A stretch of DNA of 64,000 nucleotides, from NCBI GenBank assembly GCA_040437565.1, contig JBDOQK010000075.1:1-64000 (forward strand), in the 5' to 3' direction. Below are positions 13,487 through 25,378 of this stretch, piece after piece. The position numbers were made by a program, and so were the translations under genes. The notes beneath the pieces are model-generated. The model did no database searches and was not told where the DNA came from. It saw only the letters and a program-made list of their open reading frames with translations. The stretch comes from Albugo candida. Lineage: Eukaryota > Oomycota > Peronosporomycetes > Albuginales. Every line of letters starts with the position of its first letter. The stretch's first letter is position 1.

Positions 13487-16294
13487 GTAGAAACAAAATT
13501 GATTCAAAGAGACATTACTATTCCTTCCTTCCAAACTTGGTGTAATGACTCGAAATAAGGCCTGGTCTATATAAGTTGTATCGTCACCGCTTTTGCTACT
13601 CAGGGACCCACCGTCATTCGGAGCTGTCCCTTCACTAAATTGTTACTAAATGCGTTAGGCTTCACGCGTCCCCAGATAACATAATTCGATGCATTCTCGT
13701 CCATATAACTCTTGCGTTCCGTGTATTAAGGCTTTACGTTTTCAAGGTAGGTATTGCTACGGCTTTGCATTGGTCTTTTAGGGGGCACTTTGACAAGAGG
13801 TTCCGCTTTATACTCACCTTCAAACACTACCATACTTAAAAAACAGATCTTGCAGCCGTTTCACTATTCCCAAAAAAGCTACTCCTTTCTCAACATGTTT
13901 TATTATTAGGTCCTTCATACTTGTCAATTGATTCGATCCTTTCCTAATTCCCTTTGTATGCAAATATGTCTCTTTTACAGGTCCAAAATTGTATCTTCGG
14001 TGTAGCGAATTTTGTCACACTTTTTCAATGAGGTGCACACACAGAAATGTATCCAACTGACGCTTATAAAGATTAGAAGCTGCGTCCCAAGCAATCCGTA
14101 TCTCTTCGGCCCCTTCTATTTGAGGTGATATCGTATTTTTTCCATCAAACGAAATCGTCGACGATGACAAAAAACATCTTCCTCATTCATCCCCACTTCT
14201 GAGTCCAGTGGCTTACAGCTAATCCTAAAGATTTAAATACCCATGTATATTCCTTGTTGTCAGAAAGGCTGTAATGCTCTAACAGTATGCAATTTCATCT
14301 GGACCATTTACTTCCTGCATAGTAGAAATTTCTTGAAAGATAGAATCTTCTTCAGTCTTGATGATATAATGCGGCAGATTTATTCAAAATCTTATATCAA
14401 TACCCATCCCATGCATTTTGTTGAAACATGCTTTCTCCACGTTACAAAATGATACACCTTGCCGGTCTTAATTCTAACAATTTATCCACTTCCCCTTAGG
14501 CAAGCAGTAAATTGCTTCAATTTTCACCGCTATCACACTACAAGCAATAAGTCGTGTTTTTTCTTCCCCTGGTCGCGTTGAATTATGCTGCTTATACTAC
14601 GTAATTGGCTTTCTTGGATGATTCCGATCATTCCTTGCATTTTGCTTCTTCACGCCCTTCTTCAGTGATCCCTTGGTTTCGCCTCTTCGTTTCCCATTGC
14701 ATGTAGCTGTTCAAAAATTCAAGTCGCATTCTAAATCAATAACCGAGAGTGTTGGAAACCGGATATACTGATTGCAGCGACGGTAAGTTGAAGACCTCCA
14801 CTGGTGGAAGGTCACGACCTCCTGAATAGTCGTAGGCAGTGAAAGGTCGCAGAGAGACATAACATAGTTGCTAAGGGAGTTCCCAATATACCTTTAAAAC
14901 AATAAGTCTTCGTGTACGATCTTTGGTGCGGTTCTAAATAAAGAGTCTTCTTCATTTGCCCGTGAATATGCAAATCCAACTTTTCGATTATTTTATCTCG
15001 AAGCAAAGGCTTCCACTGAATCAAGAATCCATTACACAATTCTCTTTGCATCCATTCACTCCAAACCAATTTGTATACCATGTTGATCTAACGCATAATC
15101 GAATTGGTTCCTCAACCGAATAATTCTTGGATCTGCATCCATCAATGTAACATTCATTCTCTTTCTCCACAATTCTGTGCCAGCGTTTTCCATATCAGCA
15201 CATCAACATTGTTTATCTCTCTAAGTCAGCCTTTTTCTCTAAACAATCAGACATTGCCTCCATTCAAAACTGTACTGCTCATCGTCTCAAACGACTGATT
15301 TGGCTAGGTCTTCTTAATTTTGACGAACATCAACGGAGAGTTTACTTTTGTATGTTTCCGACTGCTTGCGCACGAAGCTAGGCAAAACGCATGTCCTTTG
15401 TATTTTTACATAGCCAAGATAGCAAGATGCCGAAACGGAAAGCTCCTCATTAAACTCTTAAAAGATGCTCTTTTGTATATTAAACTGATAGAAAACAGTC
15501 ACGTGCAAAATATGAAAATGTACGACACATCAAATCTCCGCACCACTACTGTTTCTATCATTCGCATCCGAATCATAAGTGGTCTTACTCCAGTATAGAG
15601 ATAGTCTCCTCGACTGCACGATATCGTCTTGAAACAGTACAAGTTTCATGCCGAGAGCTCCGGCGTTAAACAATTCTAAAATGCCACGCTGCAATTCCAC
15701 TCTAATGCTTAGACTTCTTAATACATCGTACGTGCAGCTGAAGGTCTGAATAGACAGATGGAGCTCATGAATATCTATGGCATGTAGAAGATAAACTGAC
15801 GTCTTAATGAAAAACGGGATAGAATCTGTTTCGATCTCATTCTTGGGTCTCCCAGGTTGTGTGGCCCAAAATCCGTTGTCTTTACTAGACTTCACACAAG
15901 ATCCCGGTAATCATTCTTTTACCAACAAACGACTCCGTCGCAACTTTCCAGCTCTAGATCGATGACATCGATCTAAAGCGGTTTGGATGAACCAGTTAAA
16001 TTAGAAAGAAGTATTCCTTTCCATGTTAATCATTGGCAAAAAGGACGACAATAATTTCCACCGTGGGGACATGATGGGGGCTCTTCTTTCTATATGTACC
16101 GCTTACTTGTTTTTGAGAGCGAAGGTGGCAACCACTCCGTACTTTTTTATTCCGTGGGATGCATGAGCGATTTTTTCGGAATAAGTATAGCTAAAACTTG
16201 ATTTGCATATTCTCCTATTATGCAGCACCTTATTATGAACAAAGAAGTTTACGTAACTCACCAGATCTTTCTAAATTTGCTGAATATTTGCAAA
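13487..16294. repeat. Tandem unit B, copy 1
   Basis: A 2.8-kb unit repeated at 16396-19047. It starts gtagaaacaaaattgattca and ends near gctgaatatttgcaaa, at a gap. Minus-strand frames persist in equivalent positions: 15530-15895 here matches 18422-18658 in copy 2, both beginning MKSSKDNGFWATQ. A related fragment lies at 27155-27430, containing MWATPRQEIER. The unit therefore seems to derive from a minus-strand gene of unknown family, now largely decayed. Copy 1 carries about 200 bp (roughly 14746-14946) that copy 2 lacks. Confidence 0.75.
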
Positions 16295-16394
16295 NNNNNN
16301 NNNNNNNNNNNNNNNNNNNNNNNNNNNNNNNNNNNNNNNNNNNNNNNNNNNNNNNNNNNNNNNNNNNNNNNNNNNNNNNNNNNNNNNNNNNNNN
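16295..16394. other. Scaffold gap (100 N)
   Basis: One hundred N at the junction of the two unit B copies. The left side is the end of the unit and the right side is the beginning. Confidence 0.95.
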
Positions 16395-16395
16395 T

Positions 16396-19047
16396 GTAGA
16401 AACATAATTGGTTCAAAGAGACATTACTATTCCTTCCTTCCAAACTTGCTGTAATGACTCCGAATAAGGCATGGTCCATATAAGTTTTATCGTCACCGCT
16501 TTTGCTGCTCAGGGACCCACTGTCATTCGGAGTTGTGCCATCACTTTATTTTTTGATGTGTGCGGGAGGCTTCCCGCGTCCCCAGATAACATAATCGGAT
16601 GCATTCTCGTCCATGTAACTCTTGCGTTCCGTGGCATTCTCGTCCATATAATTCTTGCGTTCCATGTCTTACGTCTTTATTTTTTCAAGGTAGATATTGC
16701 TACGCCTTTGCATTGGCCTTTTTAGGGAGCACTTTGACAAGAGGTTCCGCTGTATACTCACCTTCAAGCATCACCATACTTAGAAATAGATCTTGCAGCC
16801 GTTTCACAATTTCCCAAAGAAGCCAGTCCTTTCTCAGCATGTTTATTATTAGGTCCTTCCTACTTGCCAGTTGATCCGATCCTTTCTAATTATTTTTGTA
16901 TGCAAATATGTCTCTTTTACAGGTCCAAAATTGTATCTTCGGTGTACCGAATTTTGCCACACTTTTTCAATGAGGTGCACACAAAGAAGTATAACATCTG
17001 ACGCTCATAAAGATTCGAAGCTGCGTCTCAAGCAGTCCGTATATCTTCGGCCCCTTCTAGCATCGTCTTGAGGTAACATCGCACTTCCTTCCATCCAATG
17101 AAATCGTCGACGATGAAAAAAACACTTTCTCACTCATCCACACTTCTAAGTCTCGTGGCTTACAGCTAGTCCTAAAAACTCTAACAACCATGTATAATCC
17201 TTGTGTCAGTAAGGCGGTAATGCTCTGACAGTATGCACTTTCATCGGGACCATGTACTTCCTGCATGGTAGAAACTTCTCGAATGATAGAATCTTCTTCA
17301 GTCTTGGTGATATAATGCGGCAGGTTTACTCAAAATGTTATATCAATTACCATCCCTTGCGGTTTGTTGAAATACGGTTTCTCCACGTTACAAAACGATA
17401 CACCTCACCGGTCGTAATTTCAACAACGTGGCGGCTTCTCCTTAGGCACGCAGTGTAAATTTCTTCAATTTTCACCGCTATCAAACTACAAGCAATAAGT
17501 CGTGATTTTTTTCCCACGGTCGCGTTGAATTATGCTACTTATACTTCGTGATTGGCTTTCTTGAATGATTCCGATCATTCCTTGCATTTAGCTTCTTCAC
17601 GCCCTTCTTCAGTGATCCCTTGTTTTCGCCTCTTCCTTTCCCATTGCATCTAGCTGTTCAAAAATTCAAGTCGGACTTTAAATCAATAATCGAGAGTCTT
17701 CTTCATTTGCCCGTGGATATGCAAAACCAACTTTTCGATTATTTTATCTGGAACCTCGAAGCAAAGGCTTCCATCGAATCAAGAATCCATTACACAATTC
17801 TCTTTGCATCCATTCGCTCCAAAACAATTGGTATACCATGTTGATCTAATGCATAATCAAATTGGTTCCTCAGCCGAATAATTCTTGGATCTGCATCCAT
17901 CAGTGTAACATTCATTCTCTTTCTCCTCAATTCTGTGCCAATGTTTTCCATGTCAGCACATCAACGTTGGTCATCTCTTTAAGTCAACTTTTCTCTCTAA
18001 ACAATCAGACATTGCCTTCAGTTCTTCATTCAAAACTTTACTGCTCATCGTCTCAAACGACTGATATGGCTAGGTCTTCTTCTTTTTGACGACCATCAAA
18101 GGAGAGTTTACTTTTGTATGTTTCCGACTGCTTGCACACGAAGCTAGGTAAAACGCATTCCCTTTGTATTTTTATATAGCCAAGATAGTAAGATACCGAG
18201 CGGAAAGCTCCTCATAAAACTCTTGAGAGATGCTTTTTTGTATATTAAACTGGTAAAAAAATGTCACGTGCAAAATATGAAAATGTACGACACATCAAAC
18301 TCCGCACCAGTACTGTTTCTATCATTCGCATTCGAATTATAGTAGGTCTAACTCCGGTATAGAAATAGTCCACTCGAATGCACGATATCATCTTGAAACA
18401 GTACAAATTTCCTGCCGAGAGCTACGGCGTTAAAGATTTGGAAATGTCAAGCTGCAATTCCACTTTAATGTGTAGGCTTCTCAAGACATCGTACATGCAG
18501 ATGGAGGTCTGAATAGACAAATGTAGCCCATGCATATTTATGATATGCAGAAGATAAACTGACGTCTTAATGAAAAGCAGGATAGAATCCGTTTCGATCT
18601 CATTCTTGGGTCTCCCAAGTTGTGTGGCCCAAAATCCGTTGTCTTTACTAGACTTCACACAAGATCCCGGTAATCATTCTTTCACAAACAAACGACTCCG
18701 TCGCAACTTTCCAGCTTTAGAAGTCGATGTCATCGATCTGAAGGATTTTGGATGAACCAGTTAAATTAGAAAGAAGTATTCCTTTCGATGTTAATTATTG
18801 GCAAAAGGACGACAAACTGTGGGGACATGATGAGCTCTTCTTTTTATATGTACCGCTTACTTGTTTTTGAGAGTGAAGGTGGCAACCACTTCGTACTTTT
18901 TTATTCCTGGGATGCATGAGCGTTTTTATCGTAATAAGATTTGCTAAGACTTGATTTGCATATTCTCTTATAATACAACACCCTATTATGAATAAAGAAG
19001 CTTACGTAACTCACCAGATCTTTCTAAAGTTGCTGAACATTTACAAA
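16396..19047. repeat. Tandem unit B, copy 2
   Basis: Same-orientation second copy of unit B, shorter by about 150 bp. It lacks the roughly 200-bp segment present at 14746-14946. It also carries its own 33-bp tandem duplication near 16602-16667 (gcattctcgtccatgtaact twice, slightly diverged). A minus-strand ATG frame at 17057-17266 (MQEVHGPDESAYCQS...) looks protein-like but is not matched by an equally intact frame in copy 1. The unit ends about 130 bp before the stop codon of the CCG gene, so any original gene order was B then CCG. Confidence 0.75.
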
Positions 19048-19174
19048 AACAATTTGCAACTAATTGTAATTTAAAAAGTGCGTATCTCGTCATTTTTTTG
19101 AAATGCTTGCTTAAACTTCTGACAAGTTAAAGCGTCTACTAGACTGATATATTCACAAAAGATATGTTTCCTTG

Positions 19175-21238
19175 TTAACTAGTTTTCCGATTTGGAAAAG
19201 ATCCAATTGAAGTTATGATGTCCACATTCGTTAGTTGGCGCTGTCCAACCGGACGTCTCGTGTTCATTTTATTAGTATAAGAAAGGCTTGTGCAATGGTT
19301 CCCAACGCAGCGAGATACGATAGTTGAGCCAGCCGGGCGCATCCAGACGTATCCCTTGGGTGTATATTCGTTTCTGTAAAAGAAAAAAACCTCTGTATGC
19401 TCTACTAAGCACTTGAGGCAATCTTTGACTTTTCCTTCCGTATATTCAAACTCTACTAACGCGATATTGCTCGAAGCTGGCCAAATTTGTGAGGTATATG
19501 CCGATCTGGAATTACCTACAGAACTTCTTGGCTGCACCAATACATTCATGCTTTGAAAAACGGAGCTCTCTAGGGGAGGCCAAACACCTACGGGGATACG
19601 ATTCTGGGTAAACGCTTTTACCGAAGTTCGTCCTATCGACTGCGCCATTATAAATTCTCGATGTGCTGCGCAGAATTCATAGGGGACATTTTGAATTCTG
19701 CTACATTTGTAATCTTGGACACATTTTGATATTGAACTTTTGAATGCTTCCGGGCTCGGTTTTCGTATTGATATGGTTAGATCAAAAAGTAACGGAGAGC
19801 TTTGAATAAGTTGAGCTTCGTTTCGTAGCTCCAAGTTATTATTGATACAGCGCTCACATCTAATTTTTTCCGATTTGCTGTGATAAACCGCAAGACAGCG
19901 TTTATCCAGCTCATTTTGCATTTCGAAGTGTGATGGCTTCTGGTATACTTCAAAGTTATCCCGACGATGAGAAATATCTCTTCGGCAGTCATCGGGGTGC
20001 AGCACCTCTGTTAAATTGCATGCAGAGCAAGTCGGTATTGGTTTGAATGCATCCGTAAAAATCAGCGAAATATACAGAGACAAAGTGACCACCAAACGAT
20101 GTCCTGTCACATCTTTGAGAATACAACTGATGCATCCCGACCTGAGCGTAGGAATCATCCATACTTTAATACAATTGTACTCTTCGCCAGGTAAGATGTT
20201 AAGACTCCCGGAATCTGCTAATGCTTCTTGAAACCTTCCTTTCAATGGGTGGCGACGTGCCATTCTTTTGTAGGCAATATTTTGCAGAACCTGTCTTACT
20301 TCGTTCAGCTTCATTCCGTTCCTCTCGTCCGCATCTCGATGATTTCTTATAAAAAGGTTGTGCATGATGCGACAATTGATCAGTTTTAAGCTCATAATTT
20401 GTGGGCAGAATGTACCGGCGCAGTTGGTAACTATCTCTAACGATAAATAATTACTAAGGAAGATGTACACCTCGGCTGACTTCTTCTTCGACTTATGATG
20501 AAGTCGAAATGCTCGAACGGCGAACCTTGTGCTGTGCATAGCCAAGCACTCTCGGCAAACAGCTTCCTGTAGGGTGGAGGAGACTGCAATACATCGCATC
20601 GAAGATTCGTTATCTTGCGTGCTTACACGGTCGCTCTTTCGCAAACTTGAATCTAATACAGCCGGGGACGAGAAAATGAAAATGTGTGGTCCTTGCCTTG
20701 TTTTGTAAAACGGCATTGCGTCTTCGATCAAGCCTTCCTTCCAAAAGAATATTGTAGTTTCAGATGTTTCTTGCCAATCCAATGATGACACGTCATACTT
20801 TGTCTCTGTTGAAAATGTGACTGATTTACCTGAATTCCTCATGATCACTTCATCCATTGCGTTTGCCAGTGTATAAATACCGACGAGTTTACTCGGCTCT
20901 GTTGTATCCCTAAGAGGTTTCGTCTTATCAGCAGGACGGTTTGTTTGCGTCAATTGACTTGACAATACGCATTGATTGCGGGTGATACAGTCCGAAAGCA
21001 ACGTCTTCAGAGTACAAGAATGACATCCAATCCAATAGAGTCCGAAGGCGTTGGTTGCGGTAATTAAACGTATCTGCTCAATCCCAAAAGAGCTTACGAG
21101 GCAATCATGACACAAATAAAAAGCTTGTCTGTTCGATATGGTCACATTTAATACTCCATATAAAGACGTGATACGGCTGGACCGATCCATCGTTATCAGC
21201 GCGATGAGTAGAAGTGGGCACAGTCTGATATTTTGCAT
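19175..21238 (-). CDS. Secreted CCG/CHXC-class effector candidate, 687 aa
   Basis: An intact single-exon frame. I chose the ATG at 21238 over earlier non-ATG codons because it starts a typical signal peptide (MQNIRLCPLLLIALIT, cleavage near residue 25). Residues 43-52 read CHDCLVSSFG, which satisfies both CHxC and CX2CX5G. Those motifs define secreted effectors in Albugo laibachii and A. candida. Further CxxC pairs follow at about 72-75 (CHSC), 228-231 (CREC), 369-372 (CISC), 404-407 (CSAC), 461-464 (CERC) and 607-610 (CLKC). Each is followed by beta-rich sequence, so the protein looks like a chain of diverged modules. No membrane segment is seen after the signal peptide, so it should be secreted into host tissue or the haustorial interface. 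A decayed paralogue lies at 27.97-30.02 kb. Host target unknown. Confidence 0.8.
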   Translation of the reverse strand: MQNIRLCPLLLIALITMDRSSRITSLYGVLNVTISNRQAFYLCHDCLVSSFGIEQIRLITATNAFGLYWIGCHSCTLKTLLSDCITRNQCVLSSQLTQTNRPADKTKPLRDTTEPSKLVGIYTLANAMDEVIMRNSGKSVTFSTETKYDVSSLDWQETSETTIFFWKEGLIEDAMPFYKTRQGPHIFIFSSPAVLDSSLRKSDRVSTQDNESSMRCIAVSSTLQEAVCRECLAMHSTRFAVRAFRLHHKSKKKSAEVYIFLSNYLSLEIVTNCAGTFCPQIMSLKLINCRIMHNLFIRNHRDADERNGMKLNEVRQVLQNIAYKRMARRHPLKGRFQEALADSGSLNILPGEEYNCIKVWMIPTLRSGCISCILKDVTGHRLVVTLSLYISLIFTDAFKPIPTCSACNLTEVLHPDDCRRDISHRRDNFEVYQKPSHFEMQNELDKRCLAVYHSKSEKIRCERCINNNLELRNEAQLIQSSPLLFDLTISIRKPSPEAFKSSISKCVQDYKCSRIQNVPYEFCAAHREFIMAQSIGRTSVKAFTQNRIPVGVWPPLESSVFQSMNVLVQPRSSVGNSRSAYTSQIWPASSNIALVEFEYTEGKVKDCLKCLVEHTEVFFFYRNEYTPKGYVWMRPAGSTIVSRCVGNHCTSLSYTNKMNTRRPVGQRQLTNVDIITSIGSFPNRKTS

Positions 21239-21283
21239 GTTGCGTTTTTCAGTTTCAATTTCAAAATTAAGGGGGAAAATCAA

Positions 21284-21959
21284 CAGCGAATACTATTGGC
21301 TAAATATAAGTACCAGAAATAAGTTGCACCCAATCCAAAATCTTTCAAGTACTTGTCGTTTGTCGGCTTTTTGAACGATTTCATTACACTGTTAATCTGT
21401 TTTTCTATTTCATCATTAGCCCTTGACCGTGTAAATATCATACAAGTGTTGCTTCAAATCTACGAATGCGGATATTTTCCACTTCCCCCTTGAGTAGGGG
21501 GACTTGAGCCGCTATCCACAACGGAAGTAAACCAAAAACCTCTGGCGGCGATCCGCATGCTCGAATCGCCTGACAACACCGTCGGGGGGGACGTAGATGG
21601 TAAGTGCTGCTGTTAGAACGTATGCAGGCTGATTTGAATACCGGCTGTGGCAAATGGACTGTGGTGGGGCCTCTTGGCCGAGGCAAAGATGGATTCACGT
21701 AAATATTTACCCTACTCAATAAAGCTATGGATGTGTCAAGACCGCTGGCAACTACGCTAGAAAACAAATGTACAGGATTTGAAACAGGCTCTTCAGAGAG
21801 TTACACTTTTGATTAGAGTATACAGTAGTAGATAACCACCAAACTGTTGTAAGAAACGGTTTTTTGATAGAAGACTACGTGCAAACACCCTTACCTAAAC
21901 CACCTGAGCTGGGGCGATCGGCTTGATCCAGAAACGTTTGTTGAGTTTCTGGATATCGT
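21284..21959. other. Intergenic between CCG gene and LINE
   Basis: The upstream region of the minus-strand CCG gene sits here and should hold its promoter, but I recognise no defined element. Around 21480-21600 a locally GC-rich patch may belong to the 5' part of the LINE fragment that follows. This is not demonstrated. Confidence 0.4.
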
Positions 21960-21989
21960 GTTTGAATATAAGCGGGTGAGAGGATCTTA

Positions 21990-22760
21990 CTTCGATCACA
22001 ACGTTACCCGGTAATCACCTGGTTCTACAAAAAGCATCACGAGGTGATCCTGGCAACTATCGACGGATTGTAATACTTTCGTCGATGCGAAAGTGCTAAT
22101 AAAATTGTTGGCGCATCGATTCCAACGGTTTTTGCCAAAATCGATTTACCAAGATCAAATAGCATTTGTGCGAGAAAGGTTGATGCATCACCGCATTCGA
22201 CATCTCACCGATATCCAAGACTTGGCCACTTATCGTGGGGAAGAAGCGTATGCGCCTTTTTTCAACTTCGAGAAAGGTTATGATCGTGTCAATCGAACGT
22301 ATTTGTTTCGATTTTTGAAAAATAAGTGGGCGTTGGAAAACGTTTCATCGACTGGGTTCGTCTTCTGTATAACAACACGAAGACGCAGCTGATGATCAAT
22401 GGCAATATTACACCATCCTTACACCACAAACGTAGAGGGATAGAAGGCGATATTCTCTCAGCATTACTTTTTCTGATGCCAATCGAACACTTGGAAAGTT
22501 TACTTCGTCAACATGAGGAGCTTGGAATTTGGATCAATGGCACGACTGTCGCGACTGGATTATTTTCTGCGGACGATTCGACATTGCCTTCAGCGACACC
22601 AAATGAAGTTTTGATGCAAACCGAGCCCGATTAAGTCTATTGCGATGGATCTGGTGTGAAACGCAACTTGAGCGAATCATCTTTTCTCTTGTTGACTCGG
22701 ACCATGCTGTGCCCTCGTATTCCCAATTTGACCATAAATAGTCCTGAGGAGTAGTCAGGT
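21990..22760 (+). mobile_element. Non-LTR retrotransposon (LINE, L1/Tx1-like) reverse transcriptase fragment
   Basis: Classic LINE RT blocks occur in order on the plus strand: GDPGNYRRIVILSS near 22043-22085 (the KGD..NYRPI block), a DQIAFVRERLMHH block, FNFEKGYDRVNRTYLF near 22262-22310 (the DFxKAYD block), WVRLLYNNTKTQLMINGN, a degraded RGxRQGxPLSPLLF block (GIEGDILSALLF), and FSADDS near 22560-22580 (the F/YADD catalytic pair). The frame shifts near 22090 and near 22340. A stop near 22635 ends the last block. No endonuclease or 3' tail was identified, so this is a dead, 5'-truncated copy. Confidence 0.8.
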
Positions 22761-22962
22761 ATGTTTATTTCAGGGATCAAGAATCATTTCATGATGGGCT
22801 AGGTGTATGGTTTCGACGGTCATGAACTCCCCGTGGTAGATTCCTTGTTGCGTATACGATGATTTTGTAATGTATGTGGCATTCGATGCTAAATCGGTGT
22901 GTGCTCGATCAGAAATACAAAAAAGATTTGAAACACGTTCACCTGATCTGCACACAGTGTTG

Positions 22963-23062
22963 NNNNNNNNNNNNNNNNNNNNNNNNNNNNNNNNNNNNNN
23001 NNNNNNNNNNNNNNNNNNNNNNNNNNNNNNNNNNNNNNNNNNNNNNNNNNNNNNNNNNNNNN
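22963..23062. other. Scaffold gap (100 N)
   Basis: The gap cuts the second CRN gene after its header. The left flank (22770-22962) does not look like CRN sequence, so the gap may hide real sequence or join non-adjacent contigs. Confidence 0.95.
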
Positions 23063-23508
23063 ATATCAAAAACACGATGTCTCAGCGGATGTTTACTAGA
23101 TCGGAGAAGAGAAACTCGTCTTTTTTGTACACTATGACTACTTATTGATGACAGCTGCACCAACACATGAATGACTTTTTCATCTGGAGTATTTTTGCCA
23201 AAAAAGTCATGTAATCTCCTAGTCGCCTTCATGAATAGTTCACTTTTGAGATATATATCTTTCACATCCTGTGAATAATGAGCTTCTGAGAGATCACCGA
23301 CATCGGCATCCTCATCATCCAAAAAGGCATCATTTTTCTTCGCCAAATATAGATTCAGTTGATCGGCGGGGAAGTTATACATTTTCTTCTTCGCTATCTC
23401 ATCTTTCAAATCCCCCACTAGCTCTGTCTCAGCAATATTCACAGGGAATATACTTCCTTCTCCGAGACACATGCAACACAACTTCGTTGCTTTTTCTTCG
23501 TTTTTCAA
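23063..23508 (-). pseudogene. CRN effector header, partial at gap
   Basis: A 148-codon minus-strand frame contains the full CRN header. It has LGEGSIFPVNI (the GEGSxFPV entry motif), VGDLKDEIAKKKMYNFPA, LNLYLAKKNDAF (LYLAK motif), an acidic DDEDADVGDL stretch, then FGKNTPDEKVIHVLVQL, which ends the header. In the family this region is linked to delivery into host cells, and the function lies in the C-terminal domain, which is lost in the gap. No ATG was found at the expected place, so the gene start is unresolved. Whether the original gene is whole cannot be told from this window. The header is close to that of the relic at 0.3-2.3 kb. Confidence 0.75.
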
Positions 23509-24150
23509 AATTTGTTACCAATCCAACACTGTCGCACCGTTTGTCATTTATATGTCATCCCCTGTCAAACTGCCCTCCATCATAAAGATTGTACTATAAA
23601 ATACGAAAGCTTCGTAGACTGGTAATCCTATGATCAGCAGACGGTTGAGCAGACTGATCGATCCCGTTTGATTCGGAAGAAATCAAAAGAATCATTTTTG
23701 ATCAGAATTGGGCAGGATGAGGTTGGTTCATATTAGAAATAAATGAGCACATTATTAGCCTGAATCAAAGTAAGCCTACTTAATTAATGTATGGCCCATT
23801 GAATACACGTATCAATAGTACACATTAGAAGTGAATCAGCATACCATACATCTAAGTCAGAAAAAATGTGGCGCAGAAAGGCATCGAAGTAACAGCTTGC
23901 CTGCTTACAAAATGGAGAATAGCGGTGCAACCTTACTCATACATACTAAATCATATTAGAGAATAGTTACGGTCAAATGGAATGTACGTGAGTATCATGC
24001 ATAATATGGATCACACATATGGCGACAGATGACAGGTAAGCTAATTTGATCCAATCTATGGGTATGTAAGCAAGTTGCTGTTATTCTGACGGGTTCACCT
24101 TTATGTACTATTGAACGTGTTTGTCAAGATTTGTCTTGGCATCTTTTGAG
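23509..24150. other. Intergenic, no recognised gene
   Basis: AT-rich upstream flank of the CRN header. I see no convincing gene or repeat. Confidence 0.5.
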
Positions 24151-24151
24151 C

Positions 24152-25378
24152 CTAATGATCTGCATATGTATCGACATGATGCACTCCGACTTTTCCTGAA
24201 TATCTCTGTCTTATTATGTCAGTGACTCGAAGAGATCTTCTTCTCCAACGGACAAGTGTACCTGACCGAATCAATATACAGTTGAAGCTGTCGCTCAATC
24301 TCGACAATCCGACATCATGCCGTCGGTAAGGAAGCATATGTGATAAATCAAAACTTTCTTGTTAAATAAGACGCACCAATGGCATTCCAGCAAATGATCT
24401 CTAACGTCACTTATGTATCCGTGCTCCGTGCCGCTGTTTGAACGTCCTCCTCGTATCATGATAAGATTTTGTAACTCTGATAAAAATGGGGAATCGACTT
24501 GAGAGATACACAGACCGCTTACCTTGGTACTGACCGAGAACGATGTCATTCCACATGGTATAGACACGCTAATGACGATCCATAAATTCATTTCATGTGC
24601 AGTATCAAATAACGTCTCAAAAGCACGACGCCAACAATGACGTCAAAATCCTTGTATTTTATTATTTACGAGTTCCGAATTTAGACAGTAGGATCTAGAA
24701 TGCCAGTCATAGAAAATAAAAGTAGATTTTCACAAGAATATGCGCTTCGATAGTACAACTACAAATATCAACTTCCAATTCCGCCGACTATGAAAGCTAC
24801 GTCCTTCAATGTCCGAGCACTTGCTTTGAAACCACGTTCAATTAAATGGAGTAATTGAACCGAAACCCAGCCGATTTTCTCAACTGAACCAAGGAAGGAT
24901 GGCCAGGATTGGATTCTGATCAAAGTGGTATAATAGAAAGCCTCGTCCCTAAATGGACACTCCAGAAAAGTTCGATTTCCAAAACAAACCGTTTCGGCGC
25001 TTCCGATATATTTGGAATAACGAAATCGATTGGACGGCATTTGCGATTCGAAAGCACAACTTATCAATTTCGTGATTCAAATCGACTTGCAATCCTAACG
25101 CGAAATTGAAATTGAAATTCCCATTTTTATTCACATCGAAAATCATTCTGTCAAAAATCGATCACAATCTCCAGCCAGCAAAGAATTTCCTTGCTCCGAT
25201 CTCCAACTTTCCGAGTTGTTGTCCAGTTCCTCGATGACATATTCCAATTCGAAATGTTTTTCTTGCTGCTCGTCATGTAGGCAAACAATTCTTCCTTATC
25301 AAGAGGTCATTCAGTAGTACCAGACCTCGATGCGATAAACTGCTCATTTGAAATTCGAACCACCTCCCATTACCTCTT
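24152..25378 (-). repeat. Unit A' : single diverged relative of unit A
   Basis: Scattered alignable blocks link this region to 9.1-10.5 kb. One is gacgtcaaaatccttgtatt here against aacgtcgaggtccttgtaga there. Another is ctacgtccttcaatgtccga here against ctacatccttcctggaccaa there. The minus strand holds protein-like frames: 24295-24591, which opens with a hydrophobic start (MNLWIVISVSIPCGMTSF), and 24768-25067. They could be exons of one spliced gene, but I could not connect them confidently. No known domain was recognised. Confidence 0.5.

Noticed and set aside
22770-23148. Open frames running through the N run on both strands
   Set aside because: They are joined only by N, and the two sides of the gap do not share a protein family.
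23271-23585. Plus-strand frame with a His-rich start (DHRHRHPHHPKRHH)
   Set aside because: It is the reverse strand of the acidic Asp-rich CRN header. The CRN motifs show the minus strand is the coding one.
24295-24591. CHWC tetrapeptide in a minus-strand frame with a hydrophobic start, suggestive of another CHXC effector
   Set aside because: The motif lies about 70 residues from the start, lacks the following conserved glycine spacing, and the frame is short, so chance is likely.
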